Source of the DNA: QPIN01 sp965224575
GTDB taxonomy: Bacteria; Pseudomonadota; Gammaproteobacteria; Methylococcales; Methylomonadaceae
DNA length: 64,000 nt
Assembly (NCBI GenBank): GCA_965224575.1
Contig: CBDCZQ010000006.1
Coordinates: 2,542,001 to 2,606,000, forward strand
Direction of reading: 5' to 3'
The notes beneath the pieces are model-generated. The model ran no database searches. It worked only from the letters and a program-made list of their open reading frames with translations, and had not been told where the DNA came from. Numbering within the stretch: position 1 is the first letter of the stretch; each line of letters starts with the position of its first letter. This document shows positions 51,714 to 59,957 of the stretch, one piece after another. The position numbers and the translations under genes were made by a program.

Positions 51714-52397
51714 ATGAATCCTGATGATTATCAACAATATGCTCTGAGTATTGATTTTTTTTCAGATCCAGTATTTAATGAAAGTCTAAGTCGATATATT
51801 TCCTTAATAGTCGGTTCTTCACCTTCAGCATCAAAAATTTGTGATGTTGGAGGGGGGACTGGTTATCTTTTGAATCTGATTTTAAAGCAGCGAACAGATC
51901 TGATCGCTACTCTAATTGAGCCTTCCAAACCGATGTTCTATCAAGCTGAGTCTTCTCTCGCATCAACTAAAATCAAGTTGCTCAATACCTCTCTACAAGA
52001 ATCTTTGTCTACGCTAGAGTGTCAGGATGCTTTTCTATTCTGCCGCTCGTTATATGCTTTTTCTGGGGATATTAGTGTTTATAAAGACCTTTTTTCTCAA
52101 CTAACTAAGAAATTATCAGTTTTTGGGCAATTATTTATTTATGAAATTGGTTCAGTTTATGATATTGAATTTCATAAAAAAGGATTAGAAAAAAAATTTA
52201 TCAATAAAAAGGAAATGTTTAATAAACATTGGCCAATACTTGAACTTGCGTTACAACGGTTTAATGAGGGAGTGGAAAATGGTGAGTTTACATTATTTTC
52301 ACGTGATAAAATTGAGAATGTTGCCTATGAAGCCGGCTTTAACCTTCTTTATTATAGCGATCCCGATTTATATTGTTTTCGAAAGAGATATAGCTAG
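51714..52397 (+). CDS. SAM-dependent class I methyltransferase
   Basis: 227 residues. The Rossmann motif I is ICDVGGGTGYLLNLILKQ (about residues 41-58), then ATLIEPSKPMF (motif II acid). The middle DAFLFCRSLYAFSG may be the motif IV region. The rest is alpha/beta with no other domain. It lies 60 bp after the short peptide gene and 35 bp before the PqqD-kinase gene, in one probable operon. By position it could methylate the peptide; no other clue to the substrate. Confidence 0.82.
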   Translation: MNPDDYQQYALSIDFFSDPVFNESLSRYISLIVGSSPSASKICDVGGGTGYLLNLILKQRTDLIATLIEPSKPMFYQAESSLASTKIKLLNTSLQESLSTLECQDAFLFCRSLYAFSGDISVYKDLFSQLTKKLSVFGQLFIYEIGSVYDIEFHKKGLEKKFINKKEMFNKHWPILELALQRFNEGVENGEFTLFSRDKIENVAYEAGFNLLYYSDPDLYCFRKRYS

Positions 52398-52432
52398 TTT
52401 TTCTGCTTTACTATTTTTAAGGGAAGTCCACA

Positions 52433-53596
52433 TTGGCTGAAACAGAAATTGACTATAATACTGTCGACTCATTTGAACTAGATAATCATCTGGTTCTCCT
52501 AAAGAAAAATGCCTCTCGGATACAAATGCTAAATCCTTTAGCAAAAATGATTTGGCAATCTAAAAAAAGTGGAATAAGTAGTCAGACCATTGCTAATGAA
52601 ATTAGTGAAGTCTTTGATATTCCAATTGAACTTGCGTTACAAGATGTCATTTCAATTAATGCTCAATTAATGCTTGATTTGGCAACAAAACCTGAAGAGA
52701 GTTTGCTCCTAAAAAAAACTATTCCTCTTGATAAAAAGTTTTCAAGTTGGCAAGCAAGTTTTGCTGTTTTTTTCTTTTTTCCAAATTTTACTATAAGAGT
52801 TAACTTTGATTCTCAAGTAATTGTAGACAAAGTTAAATGCATGCTCCCTCATATTACTGGTTCTAAAACTAAAGTGATTGATGCGGAGTTAAATGTTATT
52901 TCTAACTCGGATGTTTATCTGATAGTGAAGGACGGTGTTGTAGTCGAACAGGCTGAATCTAAAAACTATATTGCATTGATGGTATTTCATTATATTGTAG
53001 ATTTAGCCAGTAAAAGTAATGATTGGTTAGCGATATTACATGCGGCAGGGGTTAGCTGGAAAGAGCATAGTATTGTTTTTCCTGCATTAGGAGGTAGTGG
53101 AAAAACTACGTTAACTGCCGCTTTAATTAAACATGGCTTTGATTATATTAATGATGATGTAATTCCGTTGATGCGGGATACAGGTGAATTAATTCATTTA
53201 CCTATTAGTCTTAGTATAAAATCAGGTTCTTGGCCGCTGCTACAATCACTCTATCCTGATCTAGAGTCGCTTGAAGTTTTTGGCAGTCAAGAACGTAGAA
53301 TTAAGTATCTAGCCCCTCCAGTGAATAGCTCAGAACAAGCTGTTTATGCAAAAAATATTATTTTACTAAACTACAAAGCTGGGGTTACAGAAAAGCTTGA
53401 GTCTGTATCACCAGCTATGGCATTACAAGCAATTGTTGAAGGAGAAAGTTTGTTACGTTTGCCGTTAAAAAAGGAAGATATTGCGGCTTTAATTAAATGG
53501 ATAAAACCTCTAGGTTGTTATCGTTTAACCTATGATAAATTAGAACCTACTGTAGATTTACTTCGACAGTTTTGTATTAAAAACCATCAAAATTAA
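52433..53596 (+). CDS. PqqD-HPr-kinase-like fusion protein
   Basis: 387 residues. Residues about 5-80 look like a PqqD/RiPP-recognition domain (FELDNHLVLLKKNASRIQMLNPLAKMIWQ, ISEVFDIP). Residues about 90-180 form a linker of unknown fold. Residues about 205-330 resemble the HPr kinase/phosphorylase core: LHAAGVSWKEHSIVFPALGGSGKTTLTAAL (P-loop near residue 220) and DYINDDVIPL (HprK-type DD). The start is TTG at 52433 with GGGAAG upstream. PqqD domains bind peptide leaders, and HprK-like proteins phosphorylate a Ser in related lasso peptide systems. In the HPr-rel-A systems PqqD and kinase are separate; here they are fused. Confidence 0.85.
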   Translation: MAETEIDYNTVDSFELDNHLVLLKKNASRIQMLNPLAKMIWQSKKSGISSQTIANEISEVFDIPIELALQDVISINAQLMLDLATKPEESLLLKKTIPLDKKFSSWQASFAVFFFFPNFTIRVNFDSQVIVDKVKCMLPHITGSKTKVIDAELNVISNSDVYLIVKDGVVVEQAESKNYIALMVFHYIVDLASKSNDWLAILHAAGVSWKEHSIVFPALGGSGKTTLTAALIKHGFDYINDDVIPLMRDTGELIHLPISLSIKSGSWPLLQSLYPDLESLEVFGSQERRIKYLAPPVNSSEQAVYAKNIILLNYKAGVTEKLESVSPAMALQAIVEGESLLRLPLKKEDIAALIKWIKPLGCYRLTYDKLEPTVDLLRQFCIKNHQN

Positions 53597-53599
53597 ATA

Positions 53600-54721
53600 A
53601 TGGATTCGCTGAAGTTACTGTGTCAATGTATCTCACCTGTCAAAAATTCGGAAGATTTACTGTCAGCAACTAACACTCAAGATTTTGATTGGGAATCTGT
53701 GATTTACTGTTCAGGAGGTCATTTGGTAACCCCAGCGTTATGGTTTTCTTTGAAAAAAAAAGGAATTTTGCCATTGTTAAATCAAGAGGCGAAAAATTAT
53801 TTAGAACTTATTTATGATTTAAATTTAACTAGAAATGAAAATATTACAAAACAATTGCTGACATTGTTGCCAGACCTTAATGCAGCTGGTATAGAGCCGT
53901 TGTTATTAAAAGGTGTTGCAAGTTTGTTTGGTGATTTATATGAATCACCAGGAATTCGTGTTTTAGGTGATATGGATATATTACTACCTGAGGAAAAATT
54001 AACGATTGCAACTAAAATCTTGCTGGATCATGGCTATTCTTACACACCAGGATTACATCAAGAGATAGTTAAAGAACATCGGCATTTACCTGCTTTTGTG
54101 AATGATGATTACCCTGTGGCTATAGAAATCCATCGATACCCTGTTGCACAAAAATATACTGGCTGGGTTAATTATGAATCAGCTTACAAGGGTAGTTCAA
54201 AAATTCTGCTTGGAGCAGGTACTGTAGTGTTACCTTCTCCAGAGTTTAGATTGCTCCATAATTTTTGTCATTGTCAGTTAGGAGATAGGGCTTATAAAAT
54301 AGGCTATATCAATGCAAGACAAATGTTGGAGTGGGTAACATTGAGAGATAAATACGAGAAAGAATTTGATTGGGTTTCAATACAGGAAAGAGTTGCTAAG
54401 AATGATTCAATAGCATCTTGGGGTGGGTATTTTCTTGCAGTCGAGAGATATTTTTCTCAAGCTATGATACCTAATACAGAAGTGCCTTTATTAGCTCGTT
54501 TTTTTATGCTTAGGCAGCAATGGGGAGTGAAATATACATGGTATTGGCGAATAAACAGTATTTTAGACCAAATGCTTTTTTTCACCGAAGAAGCATTCTC
54601 AATGTTATTTTTTAATTTTCAGCGTGGCCCCCAGCATTTTGTTAAAGCTCTAAAGTTTATATTTTCACGATTCTTTTCCATTAACTGGTATAAAAATAAA
54701 GTATTTAAACCTAAAAATTAG
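53600..54721 (+). CDS. Nucleotidyltransferase family protein (NTP_transf_5-like)
   Basis: 373 residues. The signature PLLLKGVASLFGDLYESPGIRVLGDMDILLPEEK (about residues 100-135) has the KG...R..GDxDILL pattern, with two likely catalytic Asp. It is followed by EIHRYPV and the helical C-terminal domain LLHNFCHCQLGDRAYKIGY. Proteins of this family accompany PqqD/HprK-like proteins and lasso peptides and may transfer nucleotides or phosphosugars to a peptide. The start is an ATG at 53600, 3 bp after the kinase stop. It is the last gene of the operon and overlaps the end of the histidine phosphatase gene on the opposite strand by 4 bp. Confidence 0.85.
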   Translation: MDSLKLLCQCISPVKNSEDLLSATNTQDFDWESVIYCSGGHLVTPALWFSLKKKGILPLLNQEAKNYLELIYDLNLTRNENITKQLLTLLPDLNAAGIEPLLLKGVASLFGDLYESPGIRVLGDMDILLPEEKLTIATKILLDHGYSYTPGLHQEIVKEHRHLPAFVNDDYPVAIEIHRYPVAQKYTGWVNYESAYKGSSKILLGAGTVVLPSPEFRLLHNFCHCQLGDRAYKIGYINARQMLEWVTLRDKYEKEFDWVSIQERVAKNDSIASWGGYFLAVERYFSQAMIPNTEVPLLARFFMLRQQWGVKYTWYWRINSILDQMLFFTEEAFSMLFFNFQRGPQHFVKALKFIFSRFFSINWYKNKVFKPKN

Positions 54722-55302
54722 CTTAGGTTATGAAATGCTAATTTTATAAAATCGCTTGGTTTGTCATGAATACATTGAAAACTAGTTAAACTTGCATGAT
54801 TAACTTGAATGTTAAATATTTTGGTTATTGGTAGACAAAGAAATACATTGAATAAACAACGAATAACGCCAGCATGAGTGATGACTAAAATATGTTTTCC
54901 TTTGTGAGATTGGGTTGTACTTTTCCAGGCTAGATTAATTCGATCAAGAAATAGCTCAATATTCTCCCCATTCTTTGGTGTATTATTTGCTGGGTCTTGA
55001 TAAAAACGCATTAAACTCGTTGAATTTATTTGCTCGGCAGTTTTACCTTCCCAATCACCGAAGTTAATTTCTTGCCAGTTAGAATCAGTGCTAAGAGGAA
55101 TACTTGTTTGTTTGCTAAAATATTGAGCAAAATCTAAACAGCGAAGAAGAGGTGAGCTGACGATATAATCCCAGTGCTTGTTGGCAACAGCATGATTCAT
55201 TTGTTGCCACCCCAGTTCTGTTAGTAAATCATCAGTAGATCCTCGGTAATAAGATCCGCCAGCAACTTCCCCATGCCTAAGAAAATCAACAGTTGTTATC
55301 AT
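54718..55302 (-). CDS. Histidine phosphatase family protein (CobC/phosphoglycerate mutase-like)
   Basis: 194 residues from the ATG at 55302; a TTG at 55311 is possible. The catalytic loop DFLRHGEVAGGSYYRG contains the phosphorylated His. SSPLLRCLDFAQ, NFGDWEGKTAEQI and VITHAGVIRCLF with the second His follow, which completes the family core. FGDWEGKTAEQI fits the alpha-ribazole phosphatase CobC subgroup, but no cobalamin gene is nearby, so the substrate stays open. It lies right after argH on the same strand and converges with the nucleotidyltransferase gene. Confidence 0.9.
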   Translation of the reverse strand: MITTVDFLRHGEVAGGSYYRGSTDDLLTELGWQQMNHAVANKHWDYIVSSPLLRCLDFAQYFSKQTSIPLSTDSNWQEINFGDWEGKTAEQINSTSLMRFYQDPANNTPKNGENIELFLDRINLAWKSTTQSHKGKHILVITHAGVIRCLFNVFLCLPITKIFNIQVNHASLTSFQCIHDKPSDFIKLAFHNLS

Positions 55303-55311
55303 GTTCGACAA

Positions 55312-56697
55312 TTACATATCTTTTCTAGCGGACTTAATAGCGGCTCTTACTGTATCTGGTGCAGTGCCACCAATATGTTTTCTGGCCGCAACTGAACCTT
55401 CTAGCTTTAAAATATCAAATACATCTTCTGTGATTTCCGGAGAAAATTTTTGTAGTTCCTCTAAAGATATCTCAGATAAATCTCTTTTTGTATCAACACC
55501 TAATCGTACCGCTAAACCAACAACTTCATGGGCATCACGAAATGCCATGCCTTTGCGAACTAAATAATCTGCAAGGTCAGTTGCTGTAGCAAAACCCTGT
55601 TTTGCAGCGTTGTACATATTTTCCTTTTTAGCGCCAATATGAGGGATCATATCGGCAAAGGCTCGTAATGAGTTGACTAATGTATCGGCAGTATCAAAAA
55701 GAGGTTCTTTGTCTTCTTGATTATCTTTGTTGTAAGCTAATGGTTGGCCTTTCATTAACATTAGTAAAGATATTAAATGTCCAGTCACGCGTCCTGATTT
55801 TCCACGAACTAATTCTGGAACATCTGGGTTTTTCTTTTGAGGCATAATGGATGAACCAGTACAAAATGCATCAGGAATATCAATAAAATCAAATTGTGCA
55901 CTCGCCCATAAAACCAGTTCCTCTGAGAAACGCGATAAATGCATCATAATTAAGCTACCTGCGGCAGTAAACTCAATAGCGAAATCTCTATCGCTAACAG
56001 AATCGAGTGAATTGTTGGAAGGGCGTGAAAAACCTAATAATTTAGCTGTCATTTCCCTGTCAATAGGGTAGCTTGTTCCTGCTAATGCAGCAGCACCCAA
56101 AGGCATAATATTAATACGTTTGCAACAGTCTTGTAAGCGTTCTTTATCACGAGAGAGCATTTCAAACCAGGCCATTAAATGATGCCCAAAAGTAACCGGT
56201 TGTGCGACTTGTAAATGGGTAAAACCTGGCATGATAGTATCGGCTTCTTTTTCTGCTAAATCCAGAATGGCATGTTGCAACCGAGAGAGTTGATCTGTGA
56301 TATTTGATATTTCACTTCGTAAATAAAGACGAATATCAGTTGCAACCTGATCATTTCTAGATCGTCCTGTGTGTAATTTTTTACCGGCTATACCAATTAA
56401 GTCAGTCAATCGTGCTTCAATATTCATATGCACGTCTTCTTGTTTAATAGACCAGTTAAAGACCCCCTTTTTTATTTCTTCACTAATTGTATTTAGACCA
56501 GAAAGAATATCTTTCAGTTCTGATTCGCTAAGAATATCTATTTTGCATAGCATTTTTGCGTGAGCGATGGAGCCATCAATGTCTTCTTGCGCCATACGTT
56601 GATCAAAATCAACTGAGGCGGTAAATATTTCAACAAAAGCATCGGTTGCTTGAGCAAAGCGAGCACTGGAAAGTTTATCTGTATTGACTGAAGCCAT
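55312..56697 (-). CDS. argH: Argininosuccinate lyase
   Basis: Last step of arginine synthesis: argininosuccinate to arginine and fumarate. The 461-residue length is normal. Motifs: FTASVDFDQRMAQEDIDGSIAHAKML, KLHTGRSRNDQVATDIRLY, PGFTHLQVAQPVTFGHH and the fumarase-superfamily signature GSSIMPQKKNPDVPEL. The start ATG at 56697 diverges from hemC, with 114 bp between them. The histidine phosphatase follows directly downstream; it may be cotranscribed but has no evident link to arginine. Confidence 0.97.
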   Translation of the reverse strand: MASVNTDKLSSARFAQATDAFVEIFTASVDFDQRMAQEDIDGSIAHAKMLCKIDILSESELKDILSGLNTISEEIKKGVFNWSIKQEDVHMNIEARLTDLIGIAGKKLHTGRSRNDQVATDIRLYLRSEISNITDQLSRLQHAILDLAEKEADTIMPGFTHLQVAQPVTFGHHLMAWFEMLSRDKERLQDCCKRINIMPLGAAALAGTSYPIDREMTAKLLGFSRPSNNSLDSVSDRDFAIEFTAAGSLIMMHLSRFSEELVLWASAQFDFIDIPDAFCTGSSIMPQKKNPDVPELVRGKSGRVTGHLISLLMLMKGQPLAYNKDNQEDKEPLFDTADTLVNSLRAFADMIPHIGAKKENMYNAAKQGFATATDLADYLVRKGMAFRDAHEVVGLAVRLGVDTKRDLSEISLEELQKFSPEITEDVFDILKLEGSVAARKHIGGTAPDTVRAAIKSARKDM

Positions 56698-56811
56698 TTA
56701 AAAAATTATAAAAAAGTCTGAAAGACAATAATTATACCGCTAAACTCGTTTTCCATTTCTCTAAATCAGATTACAATACACAGCCTAACTAAATAATATT
56801 CAGGAATCATT

Positions 56812-57735
56812 TTGGCAAAAAAAATAATTCGTATTGCAACACGTAAAAGTCCTTTGGCATTGTGGCAAGCAGAGCATGTGGCAGAAAGATTAGAGCAAGC
56901 ATTTCCTGACCTAAAAACAGAATTAGTTAAAATGGTGACAAAAGGGGATAAAATTCTTGATGCCCCTTTGGCAAAAATAGGTGGAAAAGGTCTATTTGTA
57001 AAAGAATTAGAAGTCGGTATGCTTGAAAATAGAGCTGATATTGCCGTTCATTCAATGAAAGATGTGCCTGTTGAATTTCCAGAAGGGCTACATTTGGCTG
57101 CAATTTTGAATAGAGAAGATCCGACGGATGCTTTCGTATCAAACAACTATGGTTCATTAAAAGAATTGCCGGCAAATGCAAAAATTGGAACTTCAAGCTT
57201 GCGTAGACAATGTCAGATTAAAGAAAAATTTCCTGATGCAGAGATTTTATCGTTAAGAGGCAATGTAAATACCCGTTTAGCAAAATTAGATGCAGGAGAG
57301 TACGATGCTATTATATTAGCTTCTGCCGGATTAAAACGCTTGGGTATGGGGGATAGAATTACAGAATGTTTGGAGCCAAATATTAGTTTGCCAGCAATAG
57401 GGCAGGGTGCTATAGGGATCGAATGTAGGATTGATGATAAAGAAACTAATGAACTCTTAAACGTTTTACATGATTCGGAAACAACGATTCGAGTGACAGC
57501 AGAACGAGCGATGAATGCTCGGTTAAAGGGCGGTTGTCAAGTGCCTATTGCAGGTTTTGCTGAGTTACAGGGTGATCAAATAAGGATGAGAGGCTTGGTT
57601 GGCGCGCCAGATGGGTCTGTACTTTATAGATCAGAAAAACAAGGCAGCTTCGATCAGGCAGAACAAATAGGTCAAGCAGTGGCTGACGATTTGTTGGCTC
57701 AGGGTGCTGATAAAATCTTACAAGCATTGGTATAG
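56812..57735 (+). CDS. hemC: Hydroxymethylbilane synthase (porphobilinogen deaminase)
   Basis: Joins four porphobilinogens to hydroxymethylbilane in tetrapyrrole synthesis. 307 residues, normal length. Motifs: IRIATRKSPLALWQAEHV, HSMKDVPVEFPEGL, GTSSLRRQCQI, LRGNVNTRLAKLDAGEYDAIILA and GGCQVPIAG with the Cys that carries the dipyrromethane cofactor. The start is TTG at 56812 with a CAGGA site. Its TAG stop overlaps the hemD GTG start by one base. Confidence 0.97.
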   Translation: MAKKIIRIATRKSPLALWQAEHVAERLEQAFPDLKTELVKMVTKGDKILDAPLAKIGGKGLFVKELEVGMLENRADIAVHSMKDVPVEFPEGLHLAAILNREDPTDAFVSNNYGSLKELPANAKIGTSSLRRQCQIKEKFPDAEILSLRGNVNTRLAKLDAGEYDAIILASAGLKRLGMGDRITECLEPNISLPAIGQGAIGIECRIDDKETNELLNVLHDSETTIRVTAERAMNARLKGGCQVPIAGFAELQGDQIRMRGLVGAPDGSVLYRSEKQGSFDQAEQIGQAVADDLLAQGADKILQALV

Positions 57736-58514
57736 TGACTGAACCTTTAGAACAATACAACATCTTAGTAACGCGCCCTAAGCATCAAGCGAATACCTTG
57801 TGTGAGTTGATTGAGCAGCAAGGCTGGAATGCAATTCGATTTCCAACATTAGAAATTGTTGCTTTAAATGATGGTAAAATCAGACAACAGATTGAAAGAA
57901 TAAACCAGTATCAATGGTTGATTTTTATTAGTGTTAATGCAGTTAATTTTGCACTGAGCGCAAATGATGGCAAAATAGAGCAGTTTAAGCAGAGTTCCAT
58001 CGCTACAGTTGGAAAATTTACAGAAAGATCTTTGCATACTATTGGCTTACCGCTAGTATTGATTCCGGATTCTAATTTTAATACTGAGGGTTTGTTAGCG
58101 ACAAAAGAAATGAATAATGTAAATGGCATGGCTTGTTTGATTGTTCGAGGTGATGGAGGGCGAGAAACTTTAGCTAATACCTTACGAGAACGAGGCGCAA
58201 CGGTTGATTATATGGAAGTTTACACAAGAAAAATGCCCGTTTGCAATAACTTAAAAGTGGCAAATATGCTTAAGCTTAATAGTTTAGAGGTAATAACCAT
58301 TACAAGTGGTGATGCTTTAAAAAACTTGTTGGCAATGATAGCTGAAGAGTTGCATGATAAGCTAATATTAATCCCGCTAATTGTTATTAGTAAAAGAATT
58401 AAAGAACTGGCAGAACAAAATGGGTTTAAACACATTATTGTTACAGAAAGACCAGGGGATACAGCAATTATTGAGGCAGCGGTAGAAATTAGAGCTTTAG
58501 GAATGGGGAAATAA
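57735..58514 (+). CDS. hemD: Uroporphyrinogen-III synthase
   Basis: Closes hydroxymethylbilane to uroporphyrinogen III. The sequence is poorly conserved in this family, but the pattern fits: ILVTRPKHQANTLCELIEQQGWNAIRFPTLEI, WLIFISVNAVNFAL, ATVGKFTERSL, LIVRGDGGRETLANTLRERGATVDYMEVYTR, ITSGDALKNL and a last segment ending AIIEAAVE. It has 259 residues and starts with a GTG overlapping the hemC stop. Its TAA stop lies within a sequence also found at the end of the MITE at 7416, so its original 3' end may have been changed. Confidence 0.94.
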   Translation: MTEPLEQYNILVTRPKHQANTLCELIEQQGWNAIRFPTLEIVALNDGKIRQQIERINQYQWLIFISVNAVNFALSANDGKIEQFKQSSIATVGKFTERSLHTIGLPLVLIPDSNFNTEGLLATKEMNNVNGMACLIVRGDGGRETLANTLRERGATVDYMEVYTRKMPVCNNLKVANMLKLNSLEVITITSGDALKNLLAMIAEELHDKLILIPLIVISKRIKELAEQNGFKHIIVTERPGDTAIIEAAVEIRALGMGK

Positions 58515-58540
58515 TTGGACTTGATCAGAGGTTTCCTAAG
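58509..58540. repeat. Solo terminal repeat of the 7.4-kb MITE family at the end of hemD
   Basis: A 23-bp stretch starting AAATAATTGGACTTGATCAG at 58509 is identical, in reverse orientation, to the left end of the MITE at 7416 and continues as GGTTTCCTAAG, similar to the MITE border. No second end is present within 200 bp, so this is a remnant. The hemD stop codon lies inside it. Confidence 0.6.
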
Positions 58541-58595
58541 TAGAGGCTAAAAGTTAAATACCGTAACTTAACAATAATAACTAATGAGGAATAGT

Positions 58596-59942
58596 GTGAG
58601 CGAAGAACAAGTGAAGAATAAAGAGCAGGCTCAAAGTCAGCCTGTGGAAGTAAAACACAAAAAGTCGAAGGCTGGGCTTATTTTTGGCATAATTAATTCG
58701 ATTCTTATTCTTGCATTAGCGGGTGGTGGCTTTTATTTATTGCAAGCAATAAAGGAAAAGCAAACTGATCAAGAAAGTGATATTGATAAAGGTGACCAAA
58801 GAGAGATTGAATCGAGCCAAAAAATGGGTACTTTTCAATCGCAATTAGAGACGATGCATTCACAAATTGCTACATTTAATCAACAGCTAGCCGGAAAAGA
58901 TGAACACTTTACTAAAACACTAGACCGTTTTTCTCAATTGCATGCTGATAACCTTGGTTCTACTCGGAAACGATTAGCTACAGAGATTACTCAAGTTAAA
59001 CGTCAACTAGGTAAAACACGAGGTGATTGGTTAATTGCAGATGCAGAGTATTTACTAAGTATAGCTAATCAGCGTTTACATCTAGTAGGTGATGTTAATA
59101 CAGCGAGAATGGCCTTTGAAGCTGCTGATCAAAGACTACGAGAAAGTGGAGATACCTCTGTATTTAAAGTACGTGAACAAATAACAAAAGAAATAGCTGC
59201 ATTACGTGATGTTAAAGTGCCTGATATAGTAGGAATACATTCTTCTATACAGCTATTAAAAGGACAGCTAATAAAAGATAAAGATACTGTCCCTAAATTG
59301 GCAGTCCGTTTACCATATGCTGGTAAACCTTTAACAGAATCTAAACAAGTTCATAATCATGATGAGCAGCAAGAAGAGGATCATGGATTATTAAATTCTG
59401 TATTAAATCAATTGGAAGGGTATGTTACTGTAAAACATACAGACCAACAAGTGACTCATATTTTAACAGAGGAAGAAGTTGGCTTTATATTACAGCAGTT
59501 AGGCGTTAAGCTTGAAATTATCAAAATTGCATTAGTACAGCAAAATGATGCAATTTATCAAGCAAGTATTGATGATGCAAAACAATGGGTGAAAGGTAAT
59601 TTTACAATTAACTCACAATCTATTCGGTTTTTGGAAGAATTAGGCCGATTAAGTACCATTCACCTCCGAACTAATTTCCCTGATGTTAGCCAATCTTTAA
59701 AAATGATTAAAGATATTACTAAATTGAGAATCGAAACAGATAAACAGGGAAAGGGAGTGTCTGAATCAGGCAATATAAAGTTTGAAGATAAAAAAATAGA
59801 TTTAAAATCTAAAAAAGAAAGTCAAGCTCCATCAACCGATAAGCCAAAGTCTACAATTCCAGTGAAGCCAAAACAACAGTCTTCTAACAATCAAACTGAT
59901 GCAGCTAAAACTGAGCCTGTTTCAGATAAAGTAAAACCTTAG
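58596..59942 (+). CDS. hemX: HemX-like inner-membrane protein (uroporphyrinogen-III C-methyltransferase-related)
   Basis: 448 residues from the GTG at 58596 (GAGGA site 5 nt upstream); the ATG at 58584 is an alternative without such a site. A charged cytoplasmic N-terminus precedes a membrane helix (LIFGIINSILILALAGGGFYLL) and a periplasmic part with a coiled coil (QLETMHSQIATFNQQLAG) and the DUF513 core: DWLIADAEYLLSIANQRLHLVGD, RLRESGD. A lysine/glutamine-rich C-terminus follows. The exact role in haem synthesis is unproven; it lies between hemD and hemY, as in enterobacteria. Confidence 0.92.
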   Translation: MSEEQVKNKEQAQSQPVEVKHKKSKAGLIFGIINSILILALAGGGFYLLQAIKEKQTDQESDIDKGDQREIESSQKMGTFQSQLETMHSQIATFNQQLAGKDEHFTKTLDRFSQLHADNLGSTRKRLATEITQVKRQLGKTRGDWLIADAEYLLSIANQRLHLVGDVNTARMAFEAADQRLRESGDTSVFKVREQITKEIAALRDVKVPDIVGIHSSIQLLKGQLIKDKDTVPKLAVRLPYAGKPLTESKQVHNHDEQQEEDHGLLNSVLNQLEGYVTVKHTDQQVTHILTEEEVGFILQQLGVKLEIIKIALVQQNDAIYQASIDDAKQWVKGNFTINSQSIRFLEELGRLSTIHLRTNFPDVSQSLKMIKDITKLRIETDKQGKGVSESGNIKFEDKKIDLKSKKESQAPSTDKPKSTIPVKPKQQSSNNQTDAAKTEPVSDKVKP

Positions 59943-59957
59943 GCGAGAGAAGATAGT

